64,000 nt of DNA from assembly GCA_032622095.1 (NCBI GenBank), contig CP136061.1, positions 135,125,587-135,189,586 on the forward strand, read 5' to 3'. The position numbers and the translations under genes were made by a program. Below are positions 34,576 to 47,752 of this stretch, piece after piece. This DNA is from Siphonodentalium dalli. Its lineage: Eukaryota; Mollusca; Scaphopoda; Gadilida; Siphonodentaliidae. How positions within the stretch are numbered: the stretch's first letter is position 1; each line of letters opens with the position of its first letter. Under the pieces are notes generated by a model, which was not told the DNA's origin, made no database searches, and worked only from the letters and a program-made list of their open reading frames with translations.

Positions 34576-35549
34576 TCTATTATATATTTTGGAAGATCTG
34601 TCTGTGTGTGTGTGTGTGTGGTGTGTGTGTGTGACTGTGTGTGTGTGTTCGCGATGAACTCGAAAACGGCCGACCCGATTTTGATGAAACTTCGTATGTG
34701 AGGGTACTATCGGTCGGGAAGTGGCATAGGCATATTAATTTTCAGATCCGAGGTCAACTTTTCACGTGCCGAGGTCAAATCTGTTTCTACGCTGTGTTAC
34801 GGGACTTTCATTTGAGTTCGGTGCTTACAAATCGATTCGAAACAGCGCGAATAATAAAATGCCAGTCATAATAATGACACTGTGAGAATCTTTCGTGTTT
34901 CCTCTTTCCAACGATATATAATGCGTACGTATCCGTTTTAGTTATCTGCCTCAATTATCAAGAAGAAGTGGTACTATCTTCCATCAGGATAAAAACAATG
35001 CGTAACTTCTATGACGTCGTTAGAGGTCATAACGTTAGATCACGTTAACGCTTAACCGGCCGATGCATTTGACTGTTTCAGACGTCTTGGCGATATCTCG
35101 GGCACCGCTGGTAATTTATCTTTACGTTGAAACTTGATAATTAATGAGCGTGTGTATATGAGGCGCGTTTATATACTTGAGTGGAAATCAAATCGGGTTA
35201 AACTGGCGGATTTTTACGGACGAAATTTGATGCATAGGGTATCTCGGTATCCGCTGGGCCGATTTCCCGGTATCCGCTGGGCCGATTTCCACCATTTTTG
35301 GGGTGTTGGTGTTTGACCCCACCTGACGTGACCTTCAAAATGGTCAATTCAAGGTCAAAGCCCGGACGAAGTCGGGTCACCTTCTACAAGGTCAAATCGG
35401 GTAAAACGATGGATTTCGACGGGTACTTTTGTCGGGTACTTTTGTTCGGGCAGTGTTTTGGACGGGTCAAATCGTGACCCCACTTGACCTTGGCCTTCAT
35501 AATAGACAATTCAAGGTCAAAGCCCGGACGAAGTCGGGTCACCTTCTAG
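34576..35549 (+). mobile_element. Array unit 15, subfamily A long variant with read-through end (974 bp)
   Basis: The body 34740-35310 matches 535-1085. A first terminus reaches CTTCTA at about 35381-35386 but continues CAAGGTCAAATCGGG into another partial copy, ending at a normal CTAG (35546-35549). This looks like a deletion or recombination fusing two units. Confidence 0.7.
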
Positions 35550-36075
35550 TCTATCTATCTCATATATATTTTGAAGACCTCTGTCTGTATGTATGTTTGT
35601 TTGTTTGTCTGTTTGTCTGTCTGTCATTTATACAAATCTACCATTCTCGACCGATCGGGACGAAACTTGGTACGTGTGTGTAGTTTGACCGGGCGGTGAA
35701 CGTTGTCGTATTGGCGAGCCCGTGCGGCGCCCGCTTCGCGCATGCGCAGACGAGATATCGGAAACGGGTGGAGCTATCGACTTGAAATTTGGTATGTGAA
35801 TGTATCTTGCCCCGAATACGAATTTTATCGGGTCGCCGAGCCCGTGCGACGCCAGCTTCGCGCATGCGCAGACCAGATCTCGGAAACGGGTGGAGCTATC
35901 GACTTGAAATTTGGTATGTGAATGTATCTTGCCCAGGATACGAATTTTATCGGGTCGTCGAGCCCGTGCGACGCCAGCTTCGCGCATGCGCAGACCAGAT
36001 CTCGGAAACGGGTGGAGCTATCGACTTGAAATTTGGTTTTTGAATAGCCCGGACAACGTCGGGCTCATCGGCTAG
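35550..36075 (+). mobile_element. Array unit 16, subfamily B (526 bp)
   Basis: Starts TCTATCTATCTCATATATAT, (CTGT)/(TTGT)n, leader module and three 122-bp-type monomers. CTAG at 36072-36075. Confidence 0.74.
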
Positions 36076-36937
36076 TACTATATATTTTGAGACTTCGTAT
36101 ATATGTGTGTGTGTGTGTACTTCATAGAATCCAAAACGCGTGTACAGTTTGAGATCAAATTTCGTATGTAAGTGTAAAATCCACCGACACCACCGTAGTC
36201 GTGTTTTCGAGAAGCTCTGAGCACCCTTTATCCACTCCCAAATCACCGCAAAGGCACGGCGGGGGGTTAAGGCATTAACGCTCTTTATCTATACCTTATA
36301 CGGAGGTTTTAACAACAAACGCTCTTTATTGCAATGGACGTGGCTAAACGATACCCCATGCGTCCGATGCGGATTCCAATGGACGTGGCTAAACGACTGA
36401 CCCCATGCGTCCGAAATACGGATGCGGACGAAATGCAACTAAAAAGGCAGAATTGATCTAAGAGCTCGAAATATTATGCAGAGGGATTTCACGACGGGAT
36501 TAATTGACTGTCCGCTCTGAAGTTTAGGACGGGGAGGACGGGTACCATGAATTAACTCATTGAAAAACAAAGAATGCGTTATCTCGCAAACGGGTGGAGC
36601 TATCGACTTGAAATTTGCTATGTGAATATATCTTGTCCCGGATACAAATTTTATCGGGTCGCCGAGTCCGTGCGACGCCAGCTTCGCGCATGCGCAGACG
36701 AGATCTCGGAAACCGGTGGAGCTATCGACTTGAAATTTGGTATGTGAATGTATCTTGCCCAGGGTACAAATTTTATCGGGTCGCCGAGCCCGTGCGACGC
36801 AAGCTTCGCGCATGCGCAGACCAGATCTCGGAAACGGGTGGAGCTATCGACTTGAAATTTGGTTAAATTAAAAAAATGTCATGTTTCTGAAACAAAGCCA
36901 TGAGACGAATGCCGCCAGTGGCGGGCTAACCTGCTAG
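36076..36937 (+). mobile_element. Array unit 17, subfamily C2 (862 bp)
   Basis: C2 body with paired GGACGTGGCTAAACGA repeats (about 36335 and 36380), two monomers, GCCGCCAGTGGCGGGC hairpin, CTAG at 36934-36937. One monomer longer than unit 12. Confidence 0.73.
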
Positions 36938-37621
36938 TCTCATATATATTTTGAAGACCTCTGTTTGTTTGTTTGTTTGTTTGTCTGTCTGTCATTTATA
37001 CAAATCTACGATTCTCGACCGATCGGGACGAAACTTGGTACGTGTGTGTAGTTTGACCAGGCGGTGAACGTTGTCGTATTGGCGAGCCCGTGCGGCGCCC
37101 GCTTCGCGCATGCGCAGACGAGATCTCGGAAACGGGTGGAGCTATCGACTTGAAATTTGCTATGCGAATGTATCTTGCCCCGGATACGAATTTTATCGGG
37201 TTGCCGAGCCCGTGCGACACCAGCTTCGCGCATGCGCAGACGAGATCTCGGAAACGGGTGGAGCTATCGACTTGAAATTTGCTATGTGAATGTATCTTGC
37301 CCCGGATACGAATTTTATCGGGTCGCCGAGCCCGTGCGACGCCAGCTTCGCGCATGCGCAGACCAGATCTCGGAAACGGGTGGAGCTATCGACTTGAAAT
37401 TTGCTATGTAAATGTATCTTGCCCCGGATACGAATTTTATCGGGTCGCCGAGCCCGTGCGGCGCCAGCTTCGCGCATGCGCAGAACAGATCTCGGAAATG
37501 GGTAGAGCTATCGACTTGAAATTTGGTTTTTGAATAGCCCGGACAACGTCGGGCTGGGTAGAGCTATCGACTTGATATTTGGTTTTTGAATAGCCCGGAC
37601 AACGTCGGGCTCATCGGCTAG
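36938..37621 (+). mobile_element. Array unit 18, subfamily B, four monomers (684 bp)
   Basis: The longest B unit. After four monomers the terminal hairpin (about 37538-37557) is followed by GGGTAGAGCTATCGACTTG and a second complete hairpin before CTAG at 37618-37621, so the 3' terminal segment is duplicated. Confidence 0.74.
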
Positions 37622-38349
37622 TCTTCTCTTCTATATATTTTGAGAACTCCGTGTATTCGAGAGATAGCCCACACCCTCCGGACCTCAATGATATGATCGT
37701 GAATGAGTATTGATATACCCCACTAAACTTTGACAAACACCAGTAATGGTGTGTAGATCATTTACATATATCTCCTATATATTTTGATACAATCTATCTA
37801 ATTTACATATCTCTCTTATATATTTATGTTTGTGTGTGTGTTGTACTTCATACAAATCTACAATTCTCGACCGATCGGGACGAAACTTGGTACGTGTGTG
37901 TAGTTTGACCAGGCGGTGGTCGTTGTCGTATTGGCGAGCCCGTGCGACGCCCGTGCAGCGCATGCGCAGACGAGATCTCGGAAACGGGTGGAGCTATCGA
38001 CTTGAAATTTGCTATGTGAATGTATCTTGCGCCGGGTACAAATTTTATCGGGTCGCCGAGCCCGTGCGACGCCCGTGCAGCGCATGCGCAGACGAGATCT
38101 CGGAAACGGATGGAGCTATCGACTTTAAATTTGCTATTTGAATGTATCTTGCGCCGGGTACAAATTTTATCGGGTCGCCGAGCCCGTGCGACGCCAGCTT
38201 CGCGCATGCGCAGACCAGATCTCGGAAACGGGTGGAGCTACCGGGTACAAATTTTACTTATTGAAACGCGTGGAGCTAAAAATAAAAAAAATATATAAAA
38301 AAAAATGTCATGTTTCGGACAAGCCGCCGGTGGCGGGCTAACCTGCTAG
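37622..38349 (+). mobile_element. Array unit 19, subfamily D (728 bp)
   Basis: Starts TCTTCTCTTCTATATATTTT, a D-specific leader (CCCACACCCTCCGGACC), a second ATATATTTTG start-like block at 37772-37785, then leader module and monomers in the AGCGCATGCGCAG and CGCGCATGCGCAG forms. Ends with the C-type hairpin and CTAG. Confidence 0.72.
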
Positions 38350-39551
38350 TACTATATATTTTGAGACTTCGTATATATGTGTGTATGTGTGTACTTCATA
38401 GAATCCAAAACGCGTGTACAGATTGAGCTCAAACTTCCTATGTAAGTGTCAAATCCCACCGACACGACCGTGGTCGCAGTTTAGAAAAGCTCAGAGCACC
38501 CGTTCTCCAATCTCAAATCACCGCAAAGGCACGGCGTGGGTTAATCAAGTGATTATTTAATGAGCGTTTGTTTTAGACGCATCTCTATAAAGAGCGTCTG
38601 TTTGCCATTCAACGCTATTTGCATCTGCAGAGAGATATACGGAACATACATTAAATTTAAAAAACATTTGTTTCTGACCAACCCTGCGAGCACGGATGGC
38701 GCGCTTTGTTTTTACAGTATATAGTTATATACCGAAATCATCCCAGATAATCACGAATATAGCATCAGATTTCTCCCCAGATATACCGTTATAAAAAGCT
38801 ACTGGAATCTGCCAATCTACGGGAAATTCCAGGGAATGCCGATTGAGCTCAAACTTGCTACCCACGGGAAGTGTCATATATATGAGTGTGTCCTTTATAG
38901 ACTCGAACCGATTGAGCTCAAACTTGCTAAATAAGAAAATAGCCCCCAAGCCGTAAATATCAACAACAACGATATTGCTACCTACGGGGAGCAACGTTAT
39001 TAGAATCTGCAGAATTATGCAGAGAGAAAATGCTTTCCTATTTTTAGAACGCAACACATGTTTACGTCGCGTTGGTGATTGAGGTTCACAACGGGGTTAA
39101 TTGACTGTCCGCTCTTTGCGACGATGAGGTTCACGGCGGGGACTATTGATCAACACTCACAATTTCGTCTTTTGCATCAGATACCAACACCTCGACCGAT
39201 CGGGACGAAACTTGGTACGTGAGTGTAGTTTGACCAGGTGGTCGTCGCTGTCGTATTGGCGAGCCCGTGCGACGCCCGTGCAGCGCATGCGCAGACGAGA
39301 TCTCGGAAACGGGTGGAGCTATCGACTTGAAATTTGCTATGTGAATGTATCTTGCGCCGGGTACAAATTTTATCGGGTCGCCGAGTCCGTGCGACGCCAG
39401 CTTCGCGCATGCGCAGACCAGATCTCGGAAACGGGTGGAGCTACCGGGTACAAATTTTTCTTATTGAAACGCGTGGAGCTAAAAATTAAAAAAAAATATT
39501 TTAAAAATGTCATGTTTCGGACAAGCCGCCGGTGGCGGGCTAACCTGCTAG
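38350..39551 (+). mobile_element. Array unit 20, subfamily C1 (1202 bp)
   Basis: Near copy of unit 11 (shared variants GTTATAAAAAG and GAGAAAATGC) although about 7 kb apart. CTAG at 39548-39551. Confidence 0.74.
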
Positions 39552-40608
39552 TACTATATATTTTGAGACTTCGTATATATGTGTGTGTGTGTGTGTGTGT
39601 ACTTCATAGAATCCAAAACGCGTGTACAGATTGAGATCAAATTTCGTATGTAAGTGTCAAATCCCACCGACACCGCCGTAGTCGCGGTTTAGAGAAGCCC
39701 AGAGAACCCGTTCTCCAATCTCAAATCACCGCAAAGGCACGGCGGGGGTTAATCAAGTCATTATTTAATGAGCGTTTGTTTTTGACGCATCTCTATAAAG
39801 AGCGTCTGTTTCCCATTCAACGTTATTCGCATCTGCAGAGTTATACGGGAACGCAAACGTTATCGCTCGAAATTTATTCCCTGCGAGCACGGATGGCGCG
39901 CTCTGTTTTTACAGTATATATATACCGAAATCATCCCAGATAATCACGAATATAGCATCAGATTTCTCCCCAGATATACCGTTATAAAGCTACTGGAATC
40001 TGCCAATCTACGGGAAATTCCAGGGAATGCCGATTGAGCTCAAACTTGCTACCTACGGGAAGTGTCATTATATGAGTGTGTCCTTTATAGACTCTAACCG
40101 ATTGAGCTCAAACTTGCTAAATAAGAAAATAGCCCCCAAGCCGTAAATATCAACAACAACGATATTACTAAATACACGTTTTCGGCAATGTGAGAGTTTT
40201 CGGGGAGCCGTGATGCCAACAACAACGACCCGAAGACAGATTTCCCGACGGGAAGCGTTTGTTTTAAATTCAATGCAATGTTATCGTAGAGAGATTTCGC
40301 GAAACAAAGAATGCGTTGTCTGTCGTTCCTAGGAAGGGGGGGGGGGGGATTTCTACGGGTAAATTTTTCCGCCAGAAACAAAAAAATTAAATAAAACAAT
40401 TTACAATTTAATTAAAACAATTTAAAATTATAAAAAATTAACAATAAAAAAACAATTCAGAAACAAAATATATTAAATTTAAAAAACATTAAATTCATAT
40501 TCAAAAATAAAAAACTAAAATAAATAAAAACAAAATAATTACAAAAATGTCATGTTTCTGAAACAAAGCCATGGGACGAATGCCGCCAGTGGCGGGCTAA
40601 CCTGCTAG
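39552..40608 (+). mobile_element. Array unit 21, subfamily C3 (1057 bp)
   Basis: C start and body, then a C3-specific block (GTGATGCCAACAACAACGAC, 40210-40229), a run of G (about 40337-40347) and an A-rich tail (40375-40545) before GCCGCCAGTGGCGGGC and CTAG. No 122-bp monomers. Confidence 0.72.
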
Positions 40609-41416
40609 TCTCTTCTATATATTTTGAGAACTCCTTGTATTCGAGAGATAGCCCACACCCTCCGGACCTCAATGATATGATCGTGAATGAGTATTGATAT
40701 ACCCCACTAAACTTTGACAAACACCGGTAATGGTGTGTAGATCATTTACATATCTCTCCTATATATTTTGATACAATCTATCTAATTTACATATCTCTCT
40801 TATATATTTATGTTTGTGTGTGTGTTGTACTTCATACAAATCTACGATTCTCGACCGATCGGGACGAAACTTGGTACGTGTGTGTAGTTTGACCAGGCGG
40901 TGGTCGTTGTCGTATTGGCGAGCCCGTGCGACGCCCGTGCAGCGCATGCGCAGACGAGATCTCGGAAACGGGTGGAGCTATCGACTTGAAATTTGCTATG
41001 TGAATGTATCTTGCGCCGGGTACAAATTTTATCGGGTAGTGAGCCCGTGTGACGCCCGTGCAGCGCATGCGCAGACGAGATCTCGGAAACGGGTGGAGCT
41101 ATCGACTTGAAATTTGCTATGTGAATGTATCTTGCGCCGGGTACAAATTTTATCGGGTCGCCGAGCCCGTGCGACGCCCATGCAGCGCATGCGCAGACGA
41201 GATCTCAGAAACGGGTGGAGCTATCGACTTGAAATTTGGCATGTGAATGTATCTTGCGCCGGGTACAAATTTTCATGCGCAGACCAGATCTCGGAAACTG
41301 GTGGAGCTACCGGGTACAAATTTTTCTTATTGAAACGCGTGGAGCTAAAAATTAAAAAAAATTATATAAAAATGTCATGTTTCGGACAAGCCGCCGGTGG
41401 CGGGCTAACCTGCTAG
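40609..41416 (+). mobile_element. Array unit 22, subfamily D (808 bp)
   Basis: D leader, then four monomers, the last incomplete (TTTTCATGCGCAGACC at about 41271). The GTAGTGAGCCCGTG variant at 41036 recurs in unit 24. CTAG at 41413-41416. Confidence 0.72.
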
Positions 41417-42482
41417 TCTATACTATATATTTTGAGACTTCGTATATATGTGTGTGTGTGTGTGTGTGTGTACTTCATAGAATCCAAAACGCGTGTAAAG
41501 ATTGAGCTCAAACTTCCTATGTAAGTGTCAAATCACACCGACACGACCGTGGTCGTGGTTTAGAGAAGCTCAGAGCACCCGTTCTCCAATCTCAAATCAC
41601 CGCAAAGGCACGGCGGGGGTTAATCAAGTGATTATTTAATGAGCGTTTGTTTTTGACGCATCTCTATAAAGAGCGTCTGTTTCCCATTCAACGTTATTCG
41701 CATCTGCAGAGTTATACGGGAACGCAAACGTTATCGCTCGAAATTTATTCCCTGCGAGCACGGATGGCGTGCTTTGTTTTTACAGTATATACCTTCGGTA
41801 TATACCGAAATCATCCCAGATAATCACGAATATAGCATCAGATTTCTCCCCAGATATATCGTTATAAAGCTACTGGAATCTGCCAATCTACGGGAAATTC
41901 CAGGGAATGCCGATTGAGCTCAAACTTGCTACCTACGGGAAGTGTCATATATATGAGTGTGTCCTTTATAGACTCTAACCGATTGAGCTCAAACTTGCTA
42001 AATAAGAAAATACTCCCAAGCCGTAAATATCAACAACAACGATATTACTAAATACACGTTTTCGGCAATGTGAGAGTTTTCGGGGAGCCGTGATGCCAAC
42101 AACAACGACCCGAAGACAGATTTCCCGACGGGAAGCGTTTGTTTTAAATTCAATGCAATGTTATCGTAGAGAGATTTCACGAAACAAAGAATGCGTTGTC
42201 TGTCGTTCCTAGGAAAGGGGGGATTTCTACGGGTAAATTTTTCCGCCAGAAACAAAAAAATTAATTAAAACAATTTACAATTTAATTAAAACAATTTAAA
42301 ATTAAAAAAAATTAACAATAAAAAAACAATTCAGAAACAAAATATATTAAATTTAAAAAACATTAAATTCATATTCAAAAATAAAAAACAAAAATAAATA
42401 AAAACAAAATAATTACAAAAATGTCATGTTTCTGAAACAAAGCCATGGGACGAATGCCGCCAGTGGCGGGCTAACCTGCTAG
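41417..42482 (+). mobile_element. Array unit 23, subfamily C3 (1066 bp)
   Basis: Near copy of unit 21, with a C(TTCG)G hairpin at about 41790-41800 and the A-rich tail at 42250-42420. With unit 24 it forms a second copy of the 21-22 pair. Confidence 0.72.
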
Positions 42483-43293
42483 TCTCTTCTCTTCTATATA
42501 TTTTGAGAACTCCTTGTATTCGAGAGATAGCCCACACCCTCCGGACCTCAATGATATGATCGTGAATGAGTATTGATATACCCCACTAAACTTTGACAAA
42601 CACCAGTAATGGTGTGTAGATCATTTACATATCTCTCCTATATATTTTGATACAATCTATCTAATTTACATATCTCTCTTATATATTTATGTTTGTGTGT
42701 GTGTTGTACTTCATACAAATCTACGATTCTCGACCGATCGGGACGAAACTTGGTACGTGTGTGTAGTTTGACCAGGCGGTGGTCGTTGTCGTATTGGCGA
42801 GCCCGTGCGACGCCCGTGCAGCGCATGCGCAGACGAGATCTCGGAAACGGGTGGAGCTATCGACTTGAAATTTGCTATGTGAATGTATCTTGCGCCGGGT
42901 ACAAATTTTATCGGGTAGTGAGCCCGTGTGACGCCCGTGCAGCGCATGCGCAGACGAGATCTCGGAAACGGGTGGAGCTATCGACTTGAAATTTGCTATG
43001 TGAATGTATCTTGCGCCGGGTACAAATTTTATCGGTCGCCGAGCCCGTGCGACGCCCGTGCAGCGCATGCGCAGACGAGATCTCGGAAACGGGTGGAGCC
43101 ATCGACTTGAAATTTGGCATGTGAATGTATCTTGCGCCGGGTACAAATTTTCATGCGCAGACCAGATCTCGGAAACTGGTGGAGCTACCGGGTACAAATT
43201 TTTCTTATTGAAACGCGTGGAGCTAAAAATTAAAAAAATATATATAAAAATGTCATGTTCGGACAAGCCGCCGGTGGCGGGCTAACCTGCTAG
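42483..43293 (+). mobile_element. Array unit 24, subfamily D (811 bp)
   Basis: Near copy of unit 22, sharing the GTAGTGAGCCCGTG variant (42915). CTAG at 43290-43293. Confidence 0.72.
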
Positions 43294-44385
43294 TCTATAC
43301 TATATATTTTGAGACTTCGTATATATGTGTGTATGTGTGTGTGTGTGTGTGTACTTCATAGAATCCAAAACGCGTGTACAGTTTGAGATCAAATTTCGTA
43401 TGTAAGTGTAAAATCTCACCGACACCGCCGTAATCGTGTTTTCGAGAAGCTCTGAGCACCCTTTATCCACTCCCAAATCACCGCAAAGGCACGGCGGGGG
43501 TTAAGGCAATAACGCTCTTTATCTATACCTTATACGGAGGTTTTAACAATAAACGCTCTTTATTGCAATGGACGTGGCTAAACGATACCCCATGCGTCCG
43601 ATGCGGATTCCAATGGACGTGGCTAAACGACTGACCCCATGCGTCCGAAATACGGATGCGGACGAAATGCAACTAAAAAGGCAGAATTGATCTAAGAGCT
43701 CGAAATATTATGCAGAGGGATTTCACGACGGGATTAATTGACTGTCCGCTCTGAAGTTTAGGACGGGGAGGACGGGTACCATGAATTAACTCATTGAAAA
43801 ACAAAGAATGCGTTATCTCGCAAACGGGTGGAGCTATCGACTTGAAATTTGCTATGTGAAATTGTGAATGTATCTTGCCCCGGATACAAATTTTATCGGG
43901 TCGCCGAGTCCGTGCGACGCCAGCTTCGCGCATGCGCAGACGAGATCTCGGAAACCGGTGGAGCTATCGACTTGAAATTTGGTATGTGAATGTATCTTGC
44001 CCCGGGTACGAATTTTATCGGGTCGCCGAGCCCGTGCGACGCAAGCTTCGCGCATGCGCAGACCAGATCTCGGAAACGGGTGGAGCTATCGACTTGAAAT
44101 TTGGTTAAATTAAAAAAATGTCATGTTTCTGAAACAAAGCCATGAGACGAATGCCGCCAGTGGGGATTTCTACGGGTAAATTTGTCCGCCAGAAACAAAA
44201 AAAATAATTAAAACAATTTACAATTTAATTAAAACAATTTAAAATAAAAAATAATTAACAATAAAAAAACAATTCAGAAACAAAATATATTAAATTAAAA
44301 AAACATTAAATTCATATTCAAAAATGTCATGTTTCTGAAACAAAGCCATGGGACGAATGCCGCCAGTGGCGGGCTAACCTGCTAG
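43294..44385 (+). mobile_element. Array unit 25, subfamily C2/C3 chimera (1092 bp)
   Basis: C2 body and monomers run to GCCGCCAGTGG at about 44153-44163. The sequence then continues as a C3-type A-rich tail (GGATTTCTACGGGTAAATTT onward) and ends with a complete C-type terminus at 44385. A crossover inside the terminal hairpin explains this best. Confidence 0.7.
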
Positions 44386-44407
44386 TACTATATATTTTGA
44401 GACTTCG

Positions 44408-44449
<42 letters not shown>

Positions 44450-45577
44450 ATAGAATCCAAAACGCGTGTACAGATTGAGCTCAAACTTCCTATGTAAGTG
44501 TCAAATCCCACCGACACGACCGTGGTCGCAGTTTAGAAAAGCTCAGAGCACCCGTTCTCCAATCTCAAATCACCGCAAAGGCACGGCGTGGGTTAATCAA
44601 GTGATTATTTAATGAGCGTTTGTTTTTGACGCATCTCTATAAAGAGCGTCTGTTTGCCATTCAACGCTATTTGCATCTGCAGAGAGATATACGGAACATA
44701 CATTAAATTTAAAAAAACATTTGTTTCTGACCAACCCTGCGAGCACGGATGGCGCGCTTTGTTTTTACAGTATATAGTTATATACCGAAATCATCCCAGA
44801 TAATCACGAATATAGCATCAGATTTCTCCCCAGATATACCGTAATAAAAAGCTACTGGAATCTGCCAATCTACGGGAAATTCCAGGGAATGCCGATTGAG
44901 CTCAAACTTGCTACCCACGGGAAGTGTCATATATATGAGTGTGTCCTTTATAGACTCGAACCGATTGAGCTCAAACTTGCTAAATAAGAAAATAGCCCCC
45001 AAGCCGTAAATATCAACAACAACGATATTGCTACCTACGGGGAGCAACGTTATTAGCATCTGCAGAATTATGCAGAGAGAAAGTGCTTTCCTATTTTTAG
45101 AACGCAACACATGTTTACGTCGCGTTGGTGATTGAGGTTCACAATGGGGTTAATTGACTGTCCGCTCTTTGCGACGATGAGGTTCACGGCGGGGACTATT
45201 GACCAACACTCACAATTTCGTCTTTTGCATCAGATACCAACACCTCGACCGATCGGGACGAAACTTGGTACGTGAGTGTAGTTTGACCAGGTGGTCGTCG
45301 CTGTCGTATTGGCGAGCCCGTGCGACGCCCGTGCAGCGCATGCGCAGACGAGATCTCGGAAACGGGTGGAGCTATCGACTTGAAATTTGGTATGTGAATG
45401 TATCTTGCGCCGGGTACATTCGCCAGCTTCGCGCATGCGCAGACCAGATCTCGGAAACGGGTGGAGCTACCGGGTACAAATTTTTCTTATTGAAACGCGT
45501 GGAGCTAAAAATTAAAAAAAAATATTTAAAAAATGTCATGTTTCGGACAAGCCGCCGGTGGCGGGCTAACCTGCTAG
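44386..45577 (+). mobile_element. Array unit 26, subfamily C1 (1192 bp)
   Basis: Shares GTAATAAAAAG, GAGAAAGTGC and CACAATGGGG variants with unit 10, 14 kb away. The monomer region is shortened (GGGTACATTCGCCAGC joint at about 45413). Confidence 0.74.
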
Positions 45578-45599
45578 TACTATATATTTTGAGACTTCG

Positions 45600-45632
<33 letters not shown>

Positions 45633-46619
45633 ACTTCATAGAATCCAAAACGCGTGTACAGATTGAGATCAAATTTCGTATGTAAGTGTCAAATCCCACC
45701 GACACCGCCGTAGTCGCGGTTTAGAGAAGCCCAGAGCACCCGTTCTCCAATCTCAAATCACCGCAAAGGCACGGCGGGGGTTAATCAAGTCATTATTTAA
45801 TGAGCGTTTGTTTTTGACGCATCTCTATAAAGAGCGTCTGTTTCCCATTCAACGTTATTCGCATCTGCAGAGTTATACGGGAACGCAAACGTTATCGCTC
45901 GAAATTTATTCCCTGCGAGCACGGATGGCGCGCTCTGTTTTTACAGTATATATATACCGAAATCATCCCAGATAATCACGAATATAGCATCAGATTTCTC
46001 CCCAGATATACCGTTATAAAGCTACTGGAATCTGCCAATCTACGGGAAATTCCAGGGAATGCCGATTGAGCTCAAACTTGCTACCTACGGGAAGTGTCAT
46101 ATATATGAGTGTGTCCTTTATAGACTCGAACCGATTGAGCTCAAACTTGCTAAATATATTGACTGCGAAATTCCAGGGAATGCCGATTGAGCTCAAACTT
46201 GCTACCTACGGGAAGTGTCATATATATGTGTGTGTCCTTTATAGACTCGAACCGATTGAGCTCAAACTTGCTAAATACGGGAAGTGTCATGGACGGGTTC
46301 ATTGAAAAACAAAAAAAAATCGGGTAAAATTGAAAAACAAAATTAAAAAGGCACAATTAACTCCTTGAAAAACAAAAACAAATCGGGTAAAATTTAAAAA
46401 CAAAAAATTCAATTAAAAAATTAAAAAGGCACAATTAACTCATTGAAAAACAAAATAATTAACTCATTGAAAAACCAAAAATTAAATTAAAATTGTCATG
46501 TTTCTGACTATTGCCGAAATTTGCTGCAAATGCAGCACAAGTGTCTCGGAACCTGTTGCAATTGCTTTTTCGAACAAAGCCATGGGACGAATGCCGCCAG
46601 TGGCGGGCTAACCTGCTAG
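45578..46619 (+). mobile_element. Array unit 27, subfamily C3-like (1042 bp)
   Basis: C body, then a duplicated block with GCCGATTGAGCTCAAACTTG (46061 and 46182) and an A-rich region with repeated ACTCATTGAAAAACAAA. Ends GCCGCCAGTGGCGGGC, TAACCTG, CTAG (46616-46619). Confidence 0.7.
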
Positions 46620-47121
46620 TCTCATATATATTTTGAAGACCTCTGTCTGTCTGTCTGTCTGTCTGTCTGTCATTAATACAAATCTACGATTCTCGACCGA
46701 TCGGGACGAAACTTGGTACGTGTGTGTAGTTTGACCAGGCGGTGGTCGTTGTCGTATTGGCGAGCCCGTGCGACGCCCGTGCGACGCATGCGCAGACGAG
46801 ATCTCGGAAACAGGAGGAGCTATCGACTTTAAATTTGGTACGAGAATGTATCTTGCCCCGAATACGAATTTTATCGGGTCGCCGGGCCCGTGCGACGCCA
46901 GCTTCGCGCATGCGCAGACGAGATCTCGGAAACGGGTGGAGATATCGACTCGAAATTTGGTATGTGAATGTATCTTGCCCCGGATACGAATTTTATCAGG
47001 TCGCCGAGCCTGTGCGACGCCAGCTTCGCGCATGCGCAGACCAGATCTCGGAAACGGGTGGAGCTATCGACTTGAAATTTGGTTTTTGAATAGCCCGGAC
47101 AACGTCGGGCTCATCGGCTAG
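46620..47121 (+). mobile_element. Array unit 28, subfamily B (502 bp)
   Basis: Clean (CTGT)n (about 46643-46670), leader module and three monomers. CTAG at 47118-47121. Confidence 0.75.
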
Positions 47122-47752
47122 TCTCATATATATTTTGAAGACCTCTGTCTGTATGTTTGTCTGTCTGTCTGTATGTTTGTCATTAATACAAATCTACGAT
47201 TCTCGACCGATCGGGACGAAACTTGGTACGTGTGTGTAGTTTGACCAGGCGGTGGACGTTGTCGTATTGGCGAGCCCGTGCGGCGCCCGCTTCGCGCATG
47301 CGCAGACGAGATCTCGGAAACGGGTGGAGCTATCGACTTGAAATTTGCTATGTGAATGTATCTTGCCGGGATACGAATTTTATCGGGTCCTCGAGCCCGT
47401 GCGACGCCAGATTCGCGCATGCGCAGACGAGATCTCGGAAACGGGTGGAGCTATCGACTTGAAATTTGCTATGTGAATGTATCTTGCCCCGGATACGAAT
47501 TTTATCGGATCGCCGAGCCCGTGCGAGGCCAGCTTCGCGCATGTGCAGACGAGATCTCGGAAACGGGTGGAACTATCGACTTGAAATTTGGTATGTGAAT
47601 GTATCTTGCCCCGGATACGAATTTTATCGGATCGCAGAGCCCGTGCGACGCCAGCTTCGCGCATGCGCAGACCAGATCTCGGAAACGGGTGGAGCTATCG
47701 ACTTGAAATTTGGTTTTTGAATAGCCCGGACAACGTCGGGCACATCGGCTAG
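47122..47752 (+). mobile_element. Array unit 29, subfamily B, four monomers (631 bp)
   Basis: Four monomers with single changes (GTGCGAGGCC, GCGCATGTGCAG near 47540). End reads GGGCACATCGGCTAG instead of GGGCTCATCGGCTAG. Confidence 0.74.

Noticed and set aside
35628-36043. Many Arg/Cys-rich open frames of 60-190 aa on both strands across 26500-48500
   Set aside because: They are translations of the 122-bp monomer in several frames. Both strands stay open because of composition and period, not selection for protein.
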